This document shows, in pieces, positions 20,645 through 32,229 of a stretch of 64,000 nucleotides of DNA (position 1 is the stretch's first letter; each line of letters starts with the position of its first letter). Both the position numbers and the translations under genes were made by a program. The stretch comes from Asterella californica. Taxonomy: Eukaryota > Streptophyta > Marchantiopsida > Marchantiales > Aytoniaceae. The notes beneath the pieces are model-generated. The model had not been told where the DNA came from and did not search any database. It saw only the letters and a program-made list of their open reading frames with translations. The DNA lies in contig JAYKYS010000001.1 in the NCBI GenBank assembly GCA_036924285.1, forward strand, positions 5,182,501-5,246,500, written 5' to 3'.

Positions 20645-23600
20645 TGACAAACACGAGTGTAGTATCCTAGGATTTCTTCTTTATCCGATTGTAGCATAAA
20701 AGATCTCGTTCCTCAAAAAGATTTACACTAGTTACACTGTTCTAAGTTCTAAGATCTGCTCAAACTCACAAACACCGGGTTTTGTCCGCAAGTCTCTTCT
20801 AACTCACAAAACCATACTGCTTCTAGATCCTTCAGAAGGTGCTATGGACCGTAACACACAACTACTACTTACAATACAACACAAATATTCACTGAGAAGA
20901 CAAGAAAGACGATTATGACTCCTTGATCACGGCTTTCCAGTCTTCTCACGTCGGCTTCCAGAAGCAGATCTCGTCTTCGGGAGGTTCAACTCGGCTTCTA
21001 ACACCTTCCGAACACTGCCACTGCTCTGCAGATGCCAATTACTCCTCCATACCACAAATTACCCTTACGATATTCAACTAATTAGATCATTCACAAGATG
21101 TATGCCCCTGTAATCTTCCTAGGCTTCTGCTTACTAACACAGTCTTCTGGTAGCACTACAACGACACTCACATGCACTGATATTCACACAAAGCTTCTAT
21201 AACCAAACAGAAGGTAGAATGAAGATGAGAAGATGAGAGAAGAGAGAAGGAAGAAAAAAATCAAAACAAAAAGAAATAAAAGAAAAGAGAGAAATTAATA
21301 TTCCGACAGGCTTCTAGTTAGGATCCTGACTAACAAGCCATCCTTGCTTGCAGTAAATGGAGGAAGAAGACCAAATGTCGACTTACAGTCCCAGTGTTTT
21401 CTGTTGAGGATGACATCTTTTGTTGTGATAAGAGCAGTCCGCCAACTTTTATGTACTCTAGGTCTTTCCTCTCGAGATAATCTTGGAGTTAATTACCACC
21501 CACTGTCTCTTTGACCAAATGAGTTTTTACATGAGGTTCAGACCTGTGCCAAACACTCCCATTGCCTAACTCTTCGACTTCCTGCTTGATACTCAGTCAA
21601 CTTCTACAGTTTACGACTTCTAGCTTCTTCTGTCCTTGCTTCGACTACTCTGACTCATGAGATCAATCTCCCAAGGATAGTCAGTAGGTGGATCTGAAGT
21701 GCTCCACTGGATGAGACAAGCTTGGACATTATACAGCTTCTAACAATCACCGCCGCTCAACAAGAAGACTTCTCATGCACAATTGGATATGAATTTGATG
21801 AAAACCAACCTCTAGAAGACATAGACAAAGCTTCTGTAACCGAAATCTGCAATCTGATCCTTGAGAAAAGTTACATTGACTTATGATAGCTACTCCTTCA
21901 GCTTCATGCCATTACCTCTCGACACACTAGTCTAAAATAAGACTACACGAGGATATCATTCCTTGTCTATGTTGTCTACTCTTGTCTACACTCCCACAAT
22001 TCTCTCTTGGGTGCGGAGGTGCAGATCTATCTTGTGCACGGATGTACTCTGTGCGTAGTCTTATGTGTGTAGTCTCGTGTGTGTCAAAACTCAACATCAA
22101 CCTCGATCTTATACAACTGCCTCTAATCGTAGGAGAGGATTCTCTTGAATCACAACCACAACCCAGAGGATTAAATGAGGCACCGTTAGAGGGTCACCTC
22201 CTCATGGATTTCAGTTTCTCTCAGTTTGGAAAGTCTTTTCTACTCCTGCTGTAAATAACCTTGCCACATGGATATTATCTTAAAAGTATAAAAGAGATTT
22301 GTTAAGCTGAAAATAACTAACTCCGATTCCTTAAAAAATAGTGAGGTATAAACAGCTAACTAATGTTTCTATCTATTCCTAGTCACCAGGTGTGACATCC
22401 ATGAGATCCGCACTTGCTTGACTACCTAATTCATCTTCTGGTACCATGTGTTGCTCAGCTAGTACCTCTAGCGCGGTTGAGGTAGCATCTGCTTCAATGA
22501 CAACCATGTGCTCTTTTGTAATTGGCTCAGAAGCAAGAAGATGTCCTTGAGAAGCCGTACCCATTTGCGCTTCTTGGCTCTTCTGCAAGACCTGTTCGAT
22601 ACTGAGAGTTGTGGCGAGCTCATAGGGTCAGAGGTAGTCATTACTTCCACTTCGAACACATGAGAAGTCGTCTCCTCTTCTTGTCTTCCAGAAGACGTCT
22701 TGACTTATGGAGCTACTTTGCTTGTCTTCTCCGCTTCCAGTGCTGTTACCACCAAGTGAACAGCTAGGTCGAACTCCTCCTTATCTAGATTTTCCTCATG
22801 GGCTGGTCTTGGGACACCAAAAGACGTGACTGTGCAGTTGAAAACTGAAGGAAGACCGTAAAGAGTCTTTAGACTCTTGACCTGCCGACCCAAGTAGCAG
22901 AACATGCTGTTCTTGCATTCCACCAACATGTCCTTGGAGGTATCGTCCCAAGTTTAGACCAAGGTCAAAAGTTTCCTCCCCTACGGTGAAGTTGAACTTC
23001 TTCCTAAGTGCTTCTCCCATATGTGCGATGATCTCCTTGCTTCGGGCTTCTGCTTCCACCCGCTGCTTCTTCTCCTGCAGCTTCTCGCTATGCACTCCAA
23101 GTCTTCTTCTCTTCCACCATATCAATTAATATTTTTCTCTGATCCGCAAGACTTCCTGCTCCCTCTGCTGAAGTCGCACTTGCAACTCCTGGTGGACTTT
23201 CGCAGTTGGACCAATTCCTTAATAAAAACGGAAGCTTCCGTTTTGTACTTGGTGACGATCTTCTATGTTGGTGCAGAAGTTGGCTCCCAGAGCTTCCATC
23301 CTCTATACTGCACTTCCTCATGCTGAATCAAAGTCTAAAGATCAAATCCAGACTGAAGAGGCTTCTCCTATGCCTTAGCCCGCTTCTCCATCATCTCCAT
23401 GGCTGGCCGAATCTCGGCGTTGAAGAAGGACTCTGAAAGACTGAACTCTTTCAATCTTCTTCGCGCCGAAGTCAAGTTCATGTTGACGTAACGATCCGTG
23501 GCAGCTTCCATGTCTTCTTGAGGTACCTAGATCTCTTCCACCCATGGTGGCTTTCTCCTTCTACACTCGGGAAGACGTCACTTGCAATGTCTTCCTAGGT

Positions 23601-26479
23601 GAGAGATCTCTTCTCACAGCAGAGACAAACTTCTTCTCTACGCAGTCACTTGTCGCAGCTAGAACATCGATCCAGGTTCTATCTTTTGGAATCTTAGGAA
23701 GACTCCTTGAGGTCATAGGAACCATCTTCTTGGTGGTCGTAGTGTCAAAGATGTCTACCTGAGAATCCGACTCAGATCTAGAGTGGATGGTGGGATAAGA
23801 CGTACTCTTCCTAGGAATGCTCTTAGGTCTCATCCTTCTCGATGGCGACACGTCTTTCATGCCGCTAGAATCATCTGCTTGATTGGTTATCTTCTTCTGG
23901 TTCGTGCTTGATCCTTTCTTAGACATTGAAATGGGAGGAGAAGATATGACACATGTCCGACCTTGCTCTTCTGAAGTCTCCTCTTTGACTTCTTCCTGTC
24001 TCATTGGTCATACTTGACCAGCTAAGTCTCTTTCGGATCTCCTTTGGACACATACAAGTAGTAGAAGAAAGGGGTGAGATGTCCTCCTGTTGAGGTGCCT
24101 AAATAAGCTAACTTAGCGTGTACATAAGCGTCGAATAAGGCGCCCCAATTGACGACCTCTCTTGTGCAAACTGCTTTCAAGAATTCAACATCCTGATCTT
24201 CTAGGTATCTGACCTTCTGAGCTTTTCCTTTGGGAAAAAGGTGGAGGTAAAGCTTCCCAGAAGATGTTTCTTTGGCTCCCGGTAGGCTTCCACCTTCCAA
24301 CCATTCCTTCCTTGTCAACCTTCCAAGAAGAGACAGGTAGTACTCTCGAGTACATGTAATTTTCTTGAAATGGTCGTAGGAATCTTCTCTTTCTCCAACT
24401 CGTAACCGTGGTTCTCGGATTCAAGTCGGTTGAACGCTGTTCGTCATCATTCCATCATCCACGATGCTGGTCTTCCTCTGGTGACCCTTGCCTTGATAGG
24501 TCGGCAAGATTCCAATCTCACGTGAAGAAGGCGAGGCCCAACTCCTTGATGAAGGGTTTGGTCTCGTTCGGCTCCGCTTGTGGTAACACAAGACCTCGAG
24601 GATGCATCATCATTTTTCACACACAACACGTGCTTGCTGTGAGCCTAAGACTCAATCCTTACCAGGCCCCCACAACTTCAGAAGACAGCTACTATGTCTT
24701 CCAGAATTCTAAGAGTACTTCCTAATTGCATCACGTCTTCTGATCTATATCTACGCAATCTTAACTAAGCAAGGCATCTCACGGATTCTTAAAAAGACAA
24801 ACCACCTTGTAATTCATCCTACTTCCTAACAGAAGAGGAAGAGATACTCGAGAAGTGAGTCTTATGAAGCGATCAAAAGAAGACGGAGGGCTCTTGCGGT
24901 GACAGTGATCTCCAGGAAGACTCTCAGGATAGCTTTTGTGTAACTGACGTCTTCAGAAGACTTCTCGCATCTAGGCTTCCCATCATTGGTCTCACTTGTC
25001 TTCGGCTTCCTACACGTAATCTATCCTCACAACAGACAATGAATGTTCGCAATCTATCTTTTGACTCCTCACCTCACATACACTCTCAAAAGAAGCTTGC
25101 TATGCAATAAGAAGACACGACCCTTAACATTGCTTTCCATATTTTGTCAGCAAGACTCCTCATAATTCTCATCTAAAATTGAGAAGAAGAAGAAACATGC
25201 TGCTAGGTCAGACAAAAGAGATCCGTAAAGGACCCTCACATCTTCTCGTGCATTCTACCAACCTTTTCAATCTTCTAGCTCTCCAGGTAGATGTGGATTT
25301 GGAAAGTTAGGAAGCTTGGGAGGCACTGGCCTGATTCCCAATTTCTGGCTTCTCGAAACATTTACCAACTCTCAGTTTCACTCTGGATTCACATCTCACA
25401 ATTCAATTCCAATCCAATCCAAACTACTTGATGTAAATTAGAAACTTCGGCTTCTAGAAATGTCTAGGCATTCAAACAAGTCTTCTGTCCATGGATTCTG
25501 GACAGAAGCACAACAGGGTAGGAAAACTGATGGAGAGAACAAAGATTTCAGGAAAGGGGGGAAGAATGATCAAATTGGATTATCGGGAAGAGATTAGGAA
25601 GAGGGCCGTCGAAAATTGGACAGCGCTTCTACGTCCAGTTCTCTCAAGAGAAATTTCTGTGGAGGAGGGGGGATAGGTAGGCCTCCTGCAAGCAATCGAG
25701 AAAGAAGGAGAGGAGCGTGAAATCGATGAGAAGGGGAGAAAGAAGCGAGAAGAACCTCAGTATTGTGCTTCCAGAATGTGCTACGCTTTTGCTCCAGTCT
25801 CTGATGTCTTCTGCGCGCACTAATTTGATTCTGCTCACGATGATTTCGCCTTGCTACAATCCTGCTTTTGCATTTGACTTTGAGCTTCGCTTTCTTCAAT
25901 CTTGAAGCTCCAACCTTCGATTTGCAGATGCTTCCAATCTCTACGATCCTTGAGAACTCATGGCTTCTTCTAATTCGAGTTGCCTTCGTGCTGGAAGACG
26001 ATTGCCCTCAATCTCTCACTGAATTCTCTCTACGCGCACCTCCAGTGTCTTCCTCGATTTGGAATTTAATAGAGAAGAAGAAAAAAGAGTATGGTGTTGT
26101 TGCGCCTCTTCTCTTGATAGCTTCTTTGTCTACTCCCTGCGTTTTAGATAAATGTCTTGTCAACCTTGGTCCTACCTACTGTGGAGGTGGATGTCCTTTA
26201 GGTACACCAAACACCTACTGGTTCACTCAGTTGGTACGAGGTTGATGCTTCTTGCAGTTACAATCATGGTCTTCTTGGGAAGACTTCACACTCTGTCTTC
26301 TAGATCTCGTCTTCCAGCTTTGAAAGAAGTTGACTTCTTCTCACAAATCCGGTCTTAAGTTCATTTTCCTGCCAAGCAAGGTGCAAACTTCAATAATAAG
26401 ATCCATCCAATTATATACACACGACATTAACTTAAAATTTTTGAAAAAATCTCAAAACTTGCAAATTGTGGGCACCACA
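20645..26479 (-). mobile_element. Decayed solo LTR of a Ty3/gypsy-type element (D'), 5.8 kb
   Basis: The whole segment is a diverged reverse-complement relative of the 5' LTR of element D (55934-61752), aligning from end to end. Examples are the start TGTGGTGCCC (minus strand, from about 26482 inward with one shift), the internal coding region, and the end near TTCTAAGTTCTAAGATCTG. It is flanked by a 4-bp duplication and has no internal domain, so it is a solo LTR left by recombination between two LTRs. It carries the remains of the LTR-encoded protein gene at 22379-24424. Confidence 0.75.
22379..24424 (-). pseudogene. Decayed LTR-encoded coiled-coil protein gene (D' copy)
   Basis: This is the broken homologue of the reading frame at 57884-60226. 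The clearest part, 24318-24022, encodes a peptide with LHLFPKGKAQKVRYL, DQDVEFL and GGHLTPFFYYLYV, matching the D protein almost residue for residue. Further blocks correspond to the Ser/Pro-rich linker (24004-23561), the coiled-coil part (about 23321-22796) and the C-terminal region with EEFDLAVHLVVTALE (22929-22705). Frameshifts and stops separate the blocks. Confidence 0.7.
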
Positions 26480-26483
26480 ACGA
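26480..26483. repeat. 4-bp target site duplication, right copy (solo LTR D')
   Basis: ACGA, matching 20641-20644. Confidence 0.6.
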
Positions 26484-26547
26484 GTTTGTGATGGATGTGA
26501 AGACCGATGACGAAGAAGACATGAACATATTGGACCAATGGCGGTGA
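26484..26547 (+). pseudogene. Acidic exon, right half
   Basis: Continues the frame of 20577-20644 when the LTR and one target duplication are removed, with residues such as FVMDVKTDDEEDMNILDQW before a TGA. The conserved frame across the junction argues that the LTR landed in coding sequence. Confidence 0.45.
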
Positions 26548-26639
26548 GAAATATCACATGGCTCAAGCTGATGGTAGCGCACTGTAAGAGAGAACGTTAA
26601 TTAGAGTCGTTGCGTGAGGCTACTGGCATGTTGAAGTGG

Positions 26640-26876
26640 GGAGTGGAATTCTCATCCTTCAAAGAGTTTGATTTCGCACTTGATAATTGGTGTTTCCTTC
26701 ATAAGAGAGCAAGCCAAAAAGCATAATCAAAGGAGAATTATAAGATGTGGACATGCAGATGGAGTGATAACGCACATTGTCATTGGAGTGTGGAACAAAG
26801 AGGTAGAGCTCTGGAAGGAGCTTTATGCAATACTCAATCACGCAACTTTCATGAGTTCTCTCAGAGGCAAAGATAA
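26640..26876 (+). pseudogene. Remnant resembling the N-terminal zinc domain of MULE/FAR1/ZSWIM-type proteins
   Basis: One frame of 79 codons is interrupted by a single TAA (26724-26726). It reads GVEFSSFKEFDFALDNWCF, then after the stop KMWTCRWSDNAHCHWSVE. A GxxFxSFxEFxxAL segment followed by paired Cys/His with WxxxE is typical of the start of Mutator-transposase-derived proteins. The stop could come from a single CAA-to-TAA change. It may belong to the same gene as the acidic exon about 100 bp upstream. The family call is by pattern only. Confidence 0.35.
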
Positions 26877-27019
26877 CATCAATGACCAGATGACAAGGAA
26901 GCAAACTCTATCGCATCAGCATCAAGTCGAAGTGGAAAAAGTTATGGTATCTAAGTGTCAAGAGGACCATCTTCTACGGATGAGGGTCAATCACTAGAGA
27001 GGTGTTAAATAGATGCAAA

Positions 27020-27740
27020 TGAAGAATATGAGCTCAAAGAGAGAAGTTCCTACAAAAATCATTGTGACCGTTTGCAATCTACTCTGAATCCAATGATACT
27101 CCAAACATACCATTTGGAGTTCTCTTCGCAAAACCACGCAAGAAATTCTATCGCAAGAAATAAAGATTTGACGTAAATCAACTCCATGAGTCTCAAATTC
27201 ACTCACCTTGCCAAAACCAACAAACCCAGTCCATGCACAATCTTCTCCTTTGCGTAGATGAAGACTTCTTGATCACGTTGATATCAAGAACAAAGAGTTT
27301 GGTTTCAATGATCGCAAAGGACAACCCAACCTCCGATCGCAAATAAATAAAAATTTAGATGTAAGCGTCTCCTTGCGAGGCAATTCTACCCAAACTCCTA
27401 ATCTGTCCGATGAAAATTTATATCATCTTTGATTATCTCTAAAACTCGGTGTTTTGATCTCGATGGATCTAAGGATAGCAAGTTTTTGGACTCCGGAACA
27501 GCCTGAACGGCCCAAATGGTCCAACTCTTTCTCATAGACAACTGAAGCACTCCACTCCTCCTTCCCTACATCTCAGTTCCACCCAAATCTCAACCCTCGA
27601 TCCCCCTCTCAGGAACAGTCTGAACCGATGCAAAACCTGCACAAATATGAATCCAATGACACCTTGCGCGCTTGTGTCAATTCACCAACCTCCCAAAACC
27701 TCCATCGCTAACTTGCAAGTTCAAGCTAACCTTTTACACA
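27020..27740 (-). mobile_element. Decayed LTR fragment of the A/C retrotransposon family
   Basis: The sequence parallels 51980-52620 of LTR C in order: TTTGGAGTTC, CAAAACCACGCAAGAAATT, GACGTAAATCA, TGATGTAAGCG-like, GATCTCGATGGATC, CTTGCGCGCTTG and CAAGCTAACC. Identity is much lower than between LTRs A and C, and many differences are C-to-T or G-to-A. It is therefore an older copy. Its ends are not defined. Confidence 0.65.
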
Positions 27741-27829
27741 CTATAAGTCACAATGCATATGTCTCTCAAATCCATCCAAGCAAGCTTGTTGCCAAAATCC
27801 ATCGAAGAAAAACAATCAAACTTTTTTTT

Positions 27830-28340
27830 TGGTCGTTAACATATGACTTATGTGTCTACAAAATAGCAACAAGTTGTTTATTATCTATTTTAAATAACAA
27901 CATGTAGTCATTATCATGTTGTTATTGTCCATCCTCGGATCGCTCCACCTTGAATCACCCATCTTGGAGTATCAATAAATAGTAATATGTGGTTATTTAT
28001 TGGTTTGGTTTGCTCCTCTCTTCGATAGTTTGTCTTGGAGCGCTCGATAAATAATAATAGACTATTATTTACCATGACGAGTCATCCTCCTTGGGTCGTT
28101 CGTCGTAAGGCATCGGTCGCTTCACCTCTAGATCACTCTACTTGAGCGCTTGAATGCTCATCCTTGGAGCACCCGTCCTCAAACACAGATTGCTTCACCC
28201 CTAGGTTGCTCCTCCTTAGACATACGATAAATGATAACAAATTGTTATTTATTAGGATAGGGTCGCTCTACCTGCGTCGCTTAGTCTTAAGTCGTCCTAA
28301 TAATAACAACTATTTGTTGTTATCATCTCAATCCATAAAT
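27830..28340. repeat. Degenerate array with AT-rich palindromes
   Basis: Several units alternate a GC-richer part (TCGCTCCACCTTG, TTGGAGCGCTCG, TCGCTTCACC and similar) with a palindromic AT part such as ATAACAAATTGTTAT, AATAATAATAGACTATTATT and AATAACAACTATTTGTTGTTAT. Units are roughly 80-110 bp but poorly conserved. The origin is unknown. Confidence 0.45.
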
Positions 28341-30134
28341 GTAAAAGTCATCATAACTTCTTCATATTTGCTTTGTTTACGAAGATTTAAACATTAATTT
28401 TGATCTTCTCTATGAGATATATTCGATGCCGCTGCTAATGCATAAATTCTTCATGTACTTGAAGAATCCATTCATGATAAAATTATGCTTTAGTTCACTG
28501 AAGCATCAAGGGATCCCTTAGATCAGCTTGTGTACTAATAATTTCTTCTTCACAATATTTGTATGACAAATTAACTAAAATATTCAACTTTGACTGTCTG
28601 TAGTCCACTGATATGAATTTCATTCAAGATGAATTTTACGATAGTTGAAAGTCTATTCTACGAGCTTTCTAATGATATAAATAACACTTTGACTCGATCA
28701 AGATAACTCTTACCATAATTGATCAAAACTGACAAGTTCTAACACTTATAACTCAAAACATCTCATATCTTCATCTTGATATTCATGTTTGATCTAGGTT
28801 TTGAATGATCAAACAAGCTCTAAACTAGGCATACAACATACCACTAGAAACTTTGTTTTCTAGAGCTTCCAACAAAGTAAAGCATGCATGTAGCAAGCAA
28901 CCATAAAGTTCGAGACGTGGTGTCGAAGACAACAGTATCTTGCAGTTAGAGATTCTTGATCAACAACTCGACACAACGTAACGCCCTATCTGATTATGAT
29001 CTCCGCATCAAATTCACAATGTAGCTCTCTTGACTCATTTGCATCGTCTCCAGGAAGTTTCACCTCAAAACCTCAAACTGTTTGCTCAAGGTCAACCAAA
29101 AGATGTGGGTGAAATCTCTTTTCTCTTTCGAACCCGTCATGTTGTAATCTGAATGTCGGCAATCTAAAGCTCCCAACTCAAACTTCCAACTGAGCTCAAA
29201 CTTCACAAGAACTTTCCTTTGACCTCTCACTACTACTCTCTGAAATTTCAGCTTCAGACCAATTGTTCGAAATAGATCAAGTCCTTCGTCTGTGTCGACT
29301 ACAGATCTCGATAGCTAAAATCCACGATCCCAACACCTTTTCTTAACCAAAAGAGTTGAAATTCATAGGTAATAATTCGATAGGGCATACTTCAATCTTG
29401 AAGATTATCACTCAAAGATTCGACGTAATGTTCATGAAACAACTCTTCTTTGAACCTAAGCAAAATGGCTTTATCTATAACTCTCAATTATTATAGCCAA
29501 CTTCAGTTGATCATTTTGAGATCAACCCAATCCACACATAGTAAAAATTTATATTAGTGCAATCAACATGACGTCAACTATCCAATCTCTTTGATAATAT
29601 TAAAAGATCATTTCTCAAACTCTCGAGGCATTCAGAAACGTGACTCAAGGTACTGATTTGACCCCTTTGACTTTGAATAATCATAAGTCCAAATTGATCG
29701 ATCCTCCCCTCTCGTTGTAGCCAACTTGAGTACCTTCCAATGAGAGCTCACACTTTGTGAATGACCTCCAACATGGCATGTGATAATTGTCCATGGAACT
29801 TTGTTGAGCTCGATAGGTTAAAAATGGATCAATGAGAGAAAAGATAAGAGATCACTTTATCTCCTACTTAGCACTATGGATCTAGTTGTAATCCTAAAAT
29901 ATTCTAACACTCTCAAAGACTTGACCAAAACTCTTTTGGACCTCAACCTAATGCAAGATAATCATCCTAGTCGGACGATGAAAGTAATAACAACACAAAA
30001 ATACAAGACATTCAATACAATGTCAAGATAATGATCTTGAACTGATCTACATGAAAGGTATGACCAAAGTAAATGAAGAAGTCATCATCTGATCGGAGTA
30101 TTCCTTACCAAAGTTATTTGCAATCTACGCGCGG
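28341..30134. other. AT-rich stretch without recognisable genes
   Basis: No coding frame, RNA gene or clear repeat boundary is seen. Its composition is like decayed retroelement sequence. The left flank of LTR A ends at 30134 with CGCGG, but no target duplication can be checked because the far end of element A is missing. Confidence 0.35.
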
Positions 30135-32153
30135 TGTCGTGTCGTGGACCGGCTCCTATCTGAAATTCAGACTTCGATGCTTGTCGCTCCAAAAACACTC
30201 AGGAGAAAACAAGCTAGGCCTCAGCTTACGGGCTTTTGGCACAACTTCGGATCTCCATTTTCATCGCATAGATGGGTAGAGCTCCTTGTCAGCTTTCCAT
30301 AGGCACTTCATCTACTTCGTTTGGACGCCTAGTGGAGAAGTTACAAGATTCGAAAGATGGAGAAAACAAGCTAGGCCCCAGCTTACGGGTTTTTGGCACC
30401 ACTTCGGATCTTCGTTTTTATCGCACCAGTGGATAGAGCTCCTTGTCAGCTTTCCATAGGCACTTCATCTACTTCGTTTGGACGCCTAGTGGAAAAATTA
30501 CAAGATTCGAAAGAAGGAGAAAACAAGCTAGGCCCCAGCTTATGGGCTTTTGGCGCAACTTCGGATCTTCACTTTCATCACATAGATGGGTAGAGCTCGT
30601 TGTCAGCTTTCCATGGGCATCTTGTTTACTTCGTTTGGACATCCAGAGAAGAAGTTATGCGATTCGAAAGAAGATAAAATCAAGCTAGGCCCCTAGTTAC
30701 TTGCTGACTGGGTATTTAGGGCTTCAGGCGTTATATCAAAGACGCAAGGGGCTTGCTTCTCATTATTCAAGAGAGAACTGTACGTACGGAGACTGTTGCA
30801 AGGGGGCTGCTTAAGGAGCTTGCTTGTTCCTGCGACCTGTCGATGGATGTTTTGAAGAATTGGGAAGTCCAATACATGCGCACAAGGTGTCATCGGGTTC
30901 AGATCTGTGCAGGCTACGCACAGGTTAAGACGGTTCTTGAAGAGACGGATCGGGGGTTGTGTTATGAGAGAAATTGAGACCCAGGAAGCAGATTTGGAGT
31001 TTTCAGTTACCTGTGAAGGAGAGTTGGACCGTTCGGGCCGTTCCGGAGTCCAAACTTGCTATCCTTGGATCCATCGGGTCAGAACAACGAGTTCTTCAAG
31101 AAATTGAAGACGATTCAAAATTTCATCGGGCGGTTTGAGAATAGTGAGTGAAATTGGCTCGCAGGGAAGCGCTTACATCAGATTTTTGTTCGTCTGCGAT
31201 CTGAGATTGGGTTGTTCTTCGCGATCGGTGAGCCAAGCTCTTCGTTCTTGGTGCCTACGCGATCAGGGAGTCTTCATGTACACATAAGAGAAGACTGTAC
31301 GTGAATTGGATTGTTGGTTTGAGTGTGGTGAGCAAGTTTGAGCCGCAGGGAGCTGATTTACGTTAGTTTTTTGCAACCTGCGACCAAATTTCTTGCGTGG
31401 TTTTGCAAGGGGAACTCCACACGACTTGTTTGGAGTCTTGTTGGGTTCAGGGTAGCTAGATCTACCTACCAGAGAAGACGGATATCAGTTTAGGCGATCC
31501 GTTTGTGCGTGGTGTGCGGTTTTAAGCCGCAAGGAGCAGTTTTTGAAGGTTCGGTCATCTGCGACCGAAAATCAGCGATACCTCGACTATCAGGAGTCGG
31601 ATCTGAAGGTTTCTTGGGTTAACGGAATCAGCAGAGGAGACCCTATCGACATCTGAAGTCCGTTCAGCGAAAAGAGGAAGTCCACAGATAGGCTTTTTTC
31701 AGTTTCTTCGCTACGGGTTTTGCTCTTTTGAGTTCGTTAGAGTTCTGGTTGGCTGTATACAGCTTGTGGTAGCTAGCTTTAGCTAAGAGCTTATACATGG
31801 ATGTGGTTTGGACTTGAATTTGAATCGCGTGATACTGCTGTGGCTCTATTTGTTAGCAAAGAGAGGTTTCTCTTGCTTTGAGCTACGCTTCGGTGGTTTT
31901 GGGTCAAGGTTGCGATTCAAGGGTTGTTTTCAGGGGCTTTTGAAGCAGGTTACAGACCGCGCTGGTCTGTTTTTCAATTCTGTGCTCTTAGGAGAAAGAA
32001 CCGATAGTGTACATACATTTGGAGTGTATATATCGCAGCTTTCGTTTTCGTGGTTGTTTTTCTCTGTCTTGTCTCTATTTCAGCACACAACATCTCCACA
32101 GCCAGGAACCTCGCATTTTCCTGGACATCCTTCACGCAATATCCGACACGATA
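30135..32153 (+). mobile_element. 5' LTR of retrotransposon A, 2.0 kb
   Basis: It starts TGTCGTGTCG and ends CGACACGATA, a 10-bp terminal inverted repeat with one mismatch. It matches LTR C (51263-53291, opposite strand) over its full length. It contains a tandem minisatellite near its 5' end. Directly after the LTR comes GGTGGTGAACTCGACGTG, in which TGGTGAACTCGACG could be the primer binding site, although the tRNA was not identified. Confidence 0.8.
30195..30690 (+). repeat. Minisatellite of about 157 bp, at least three copies, inside LTR A
   Basis: Units start near 30200, 30361 and 30517 with (G)AGAAAACAAGCTAGGCC and contain GGATCT(T/C)C, GTCAGCTTTCCATAGGC and TTCGTTTGGACGCC. A partial fourth copy begins near 30677. 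LTR C has the same array (about 52735-53220), so the array is part of the family and not a recent local expansion. Confidence 0.8.
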
Positions 32154-32229
32154 CGGTGGTGAACTCGACGTGAAGGTCTGGGGTGGAGATTTCTTCTGTG
32201 TGTGAACTTTGAAGAAGAGATTGGCAATC

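Noticed and set aside
20645..26479. A host gene cluster encoding coiled-coil proteins
   Set aside because: The segment is collinear with the D LTR over its full length and has target duplications, so its coding remnants belong to the retroelement.
27830..28340. CRISPR-like array
   Set aside because: Unit spacing and sequence are not conserved and the surrounding DNA is eukaryotic.
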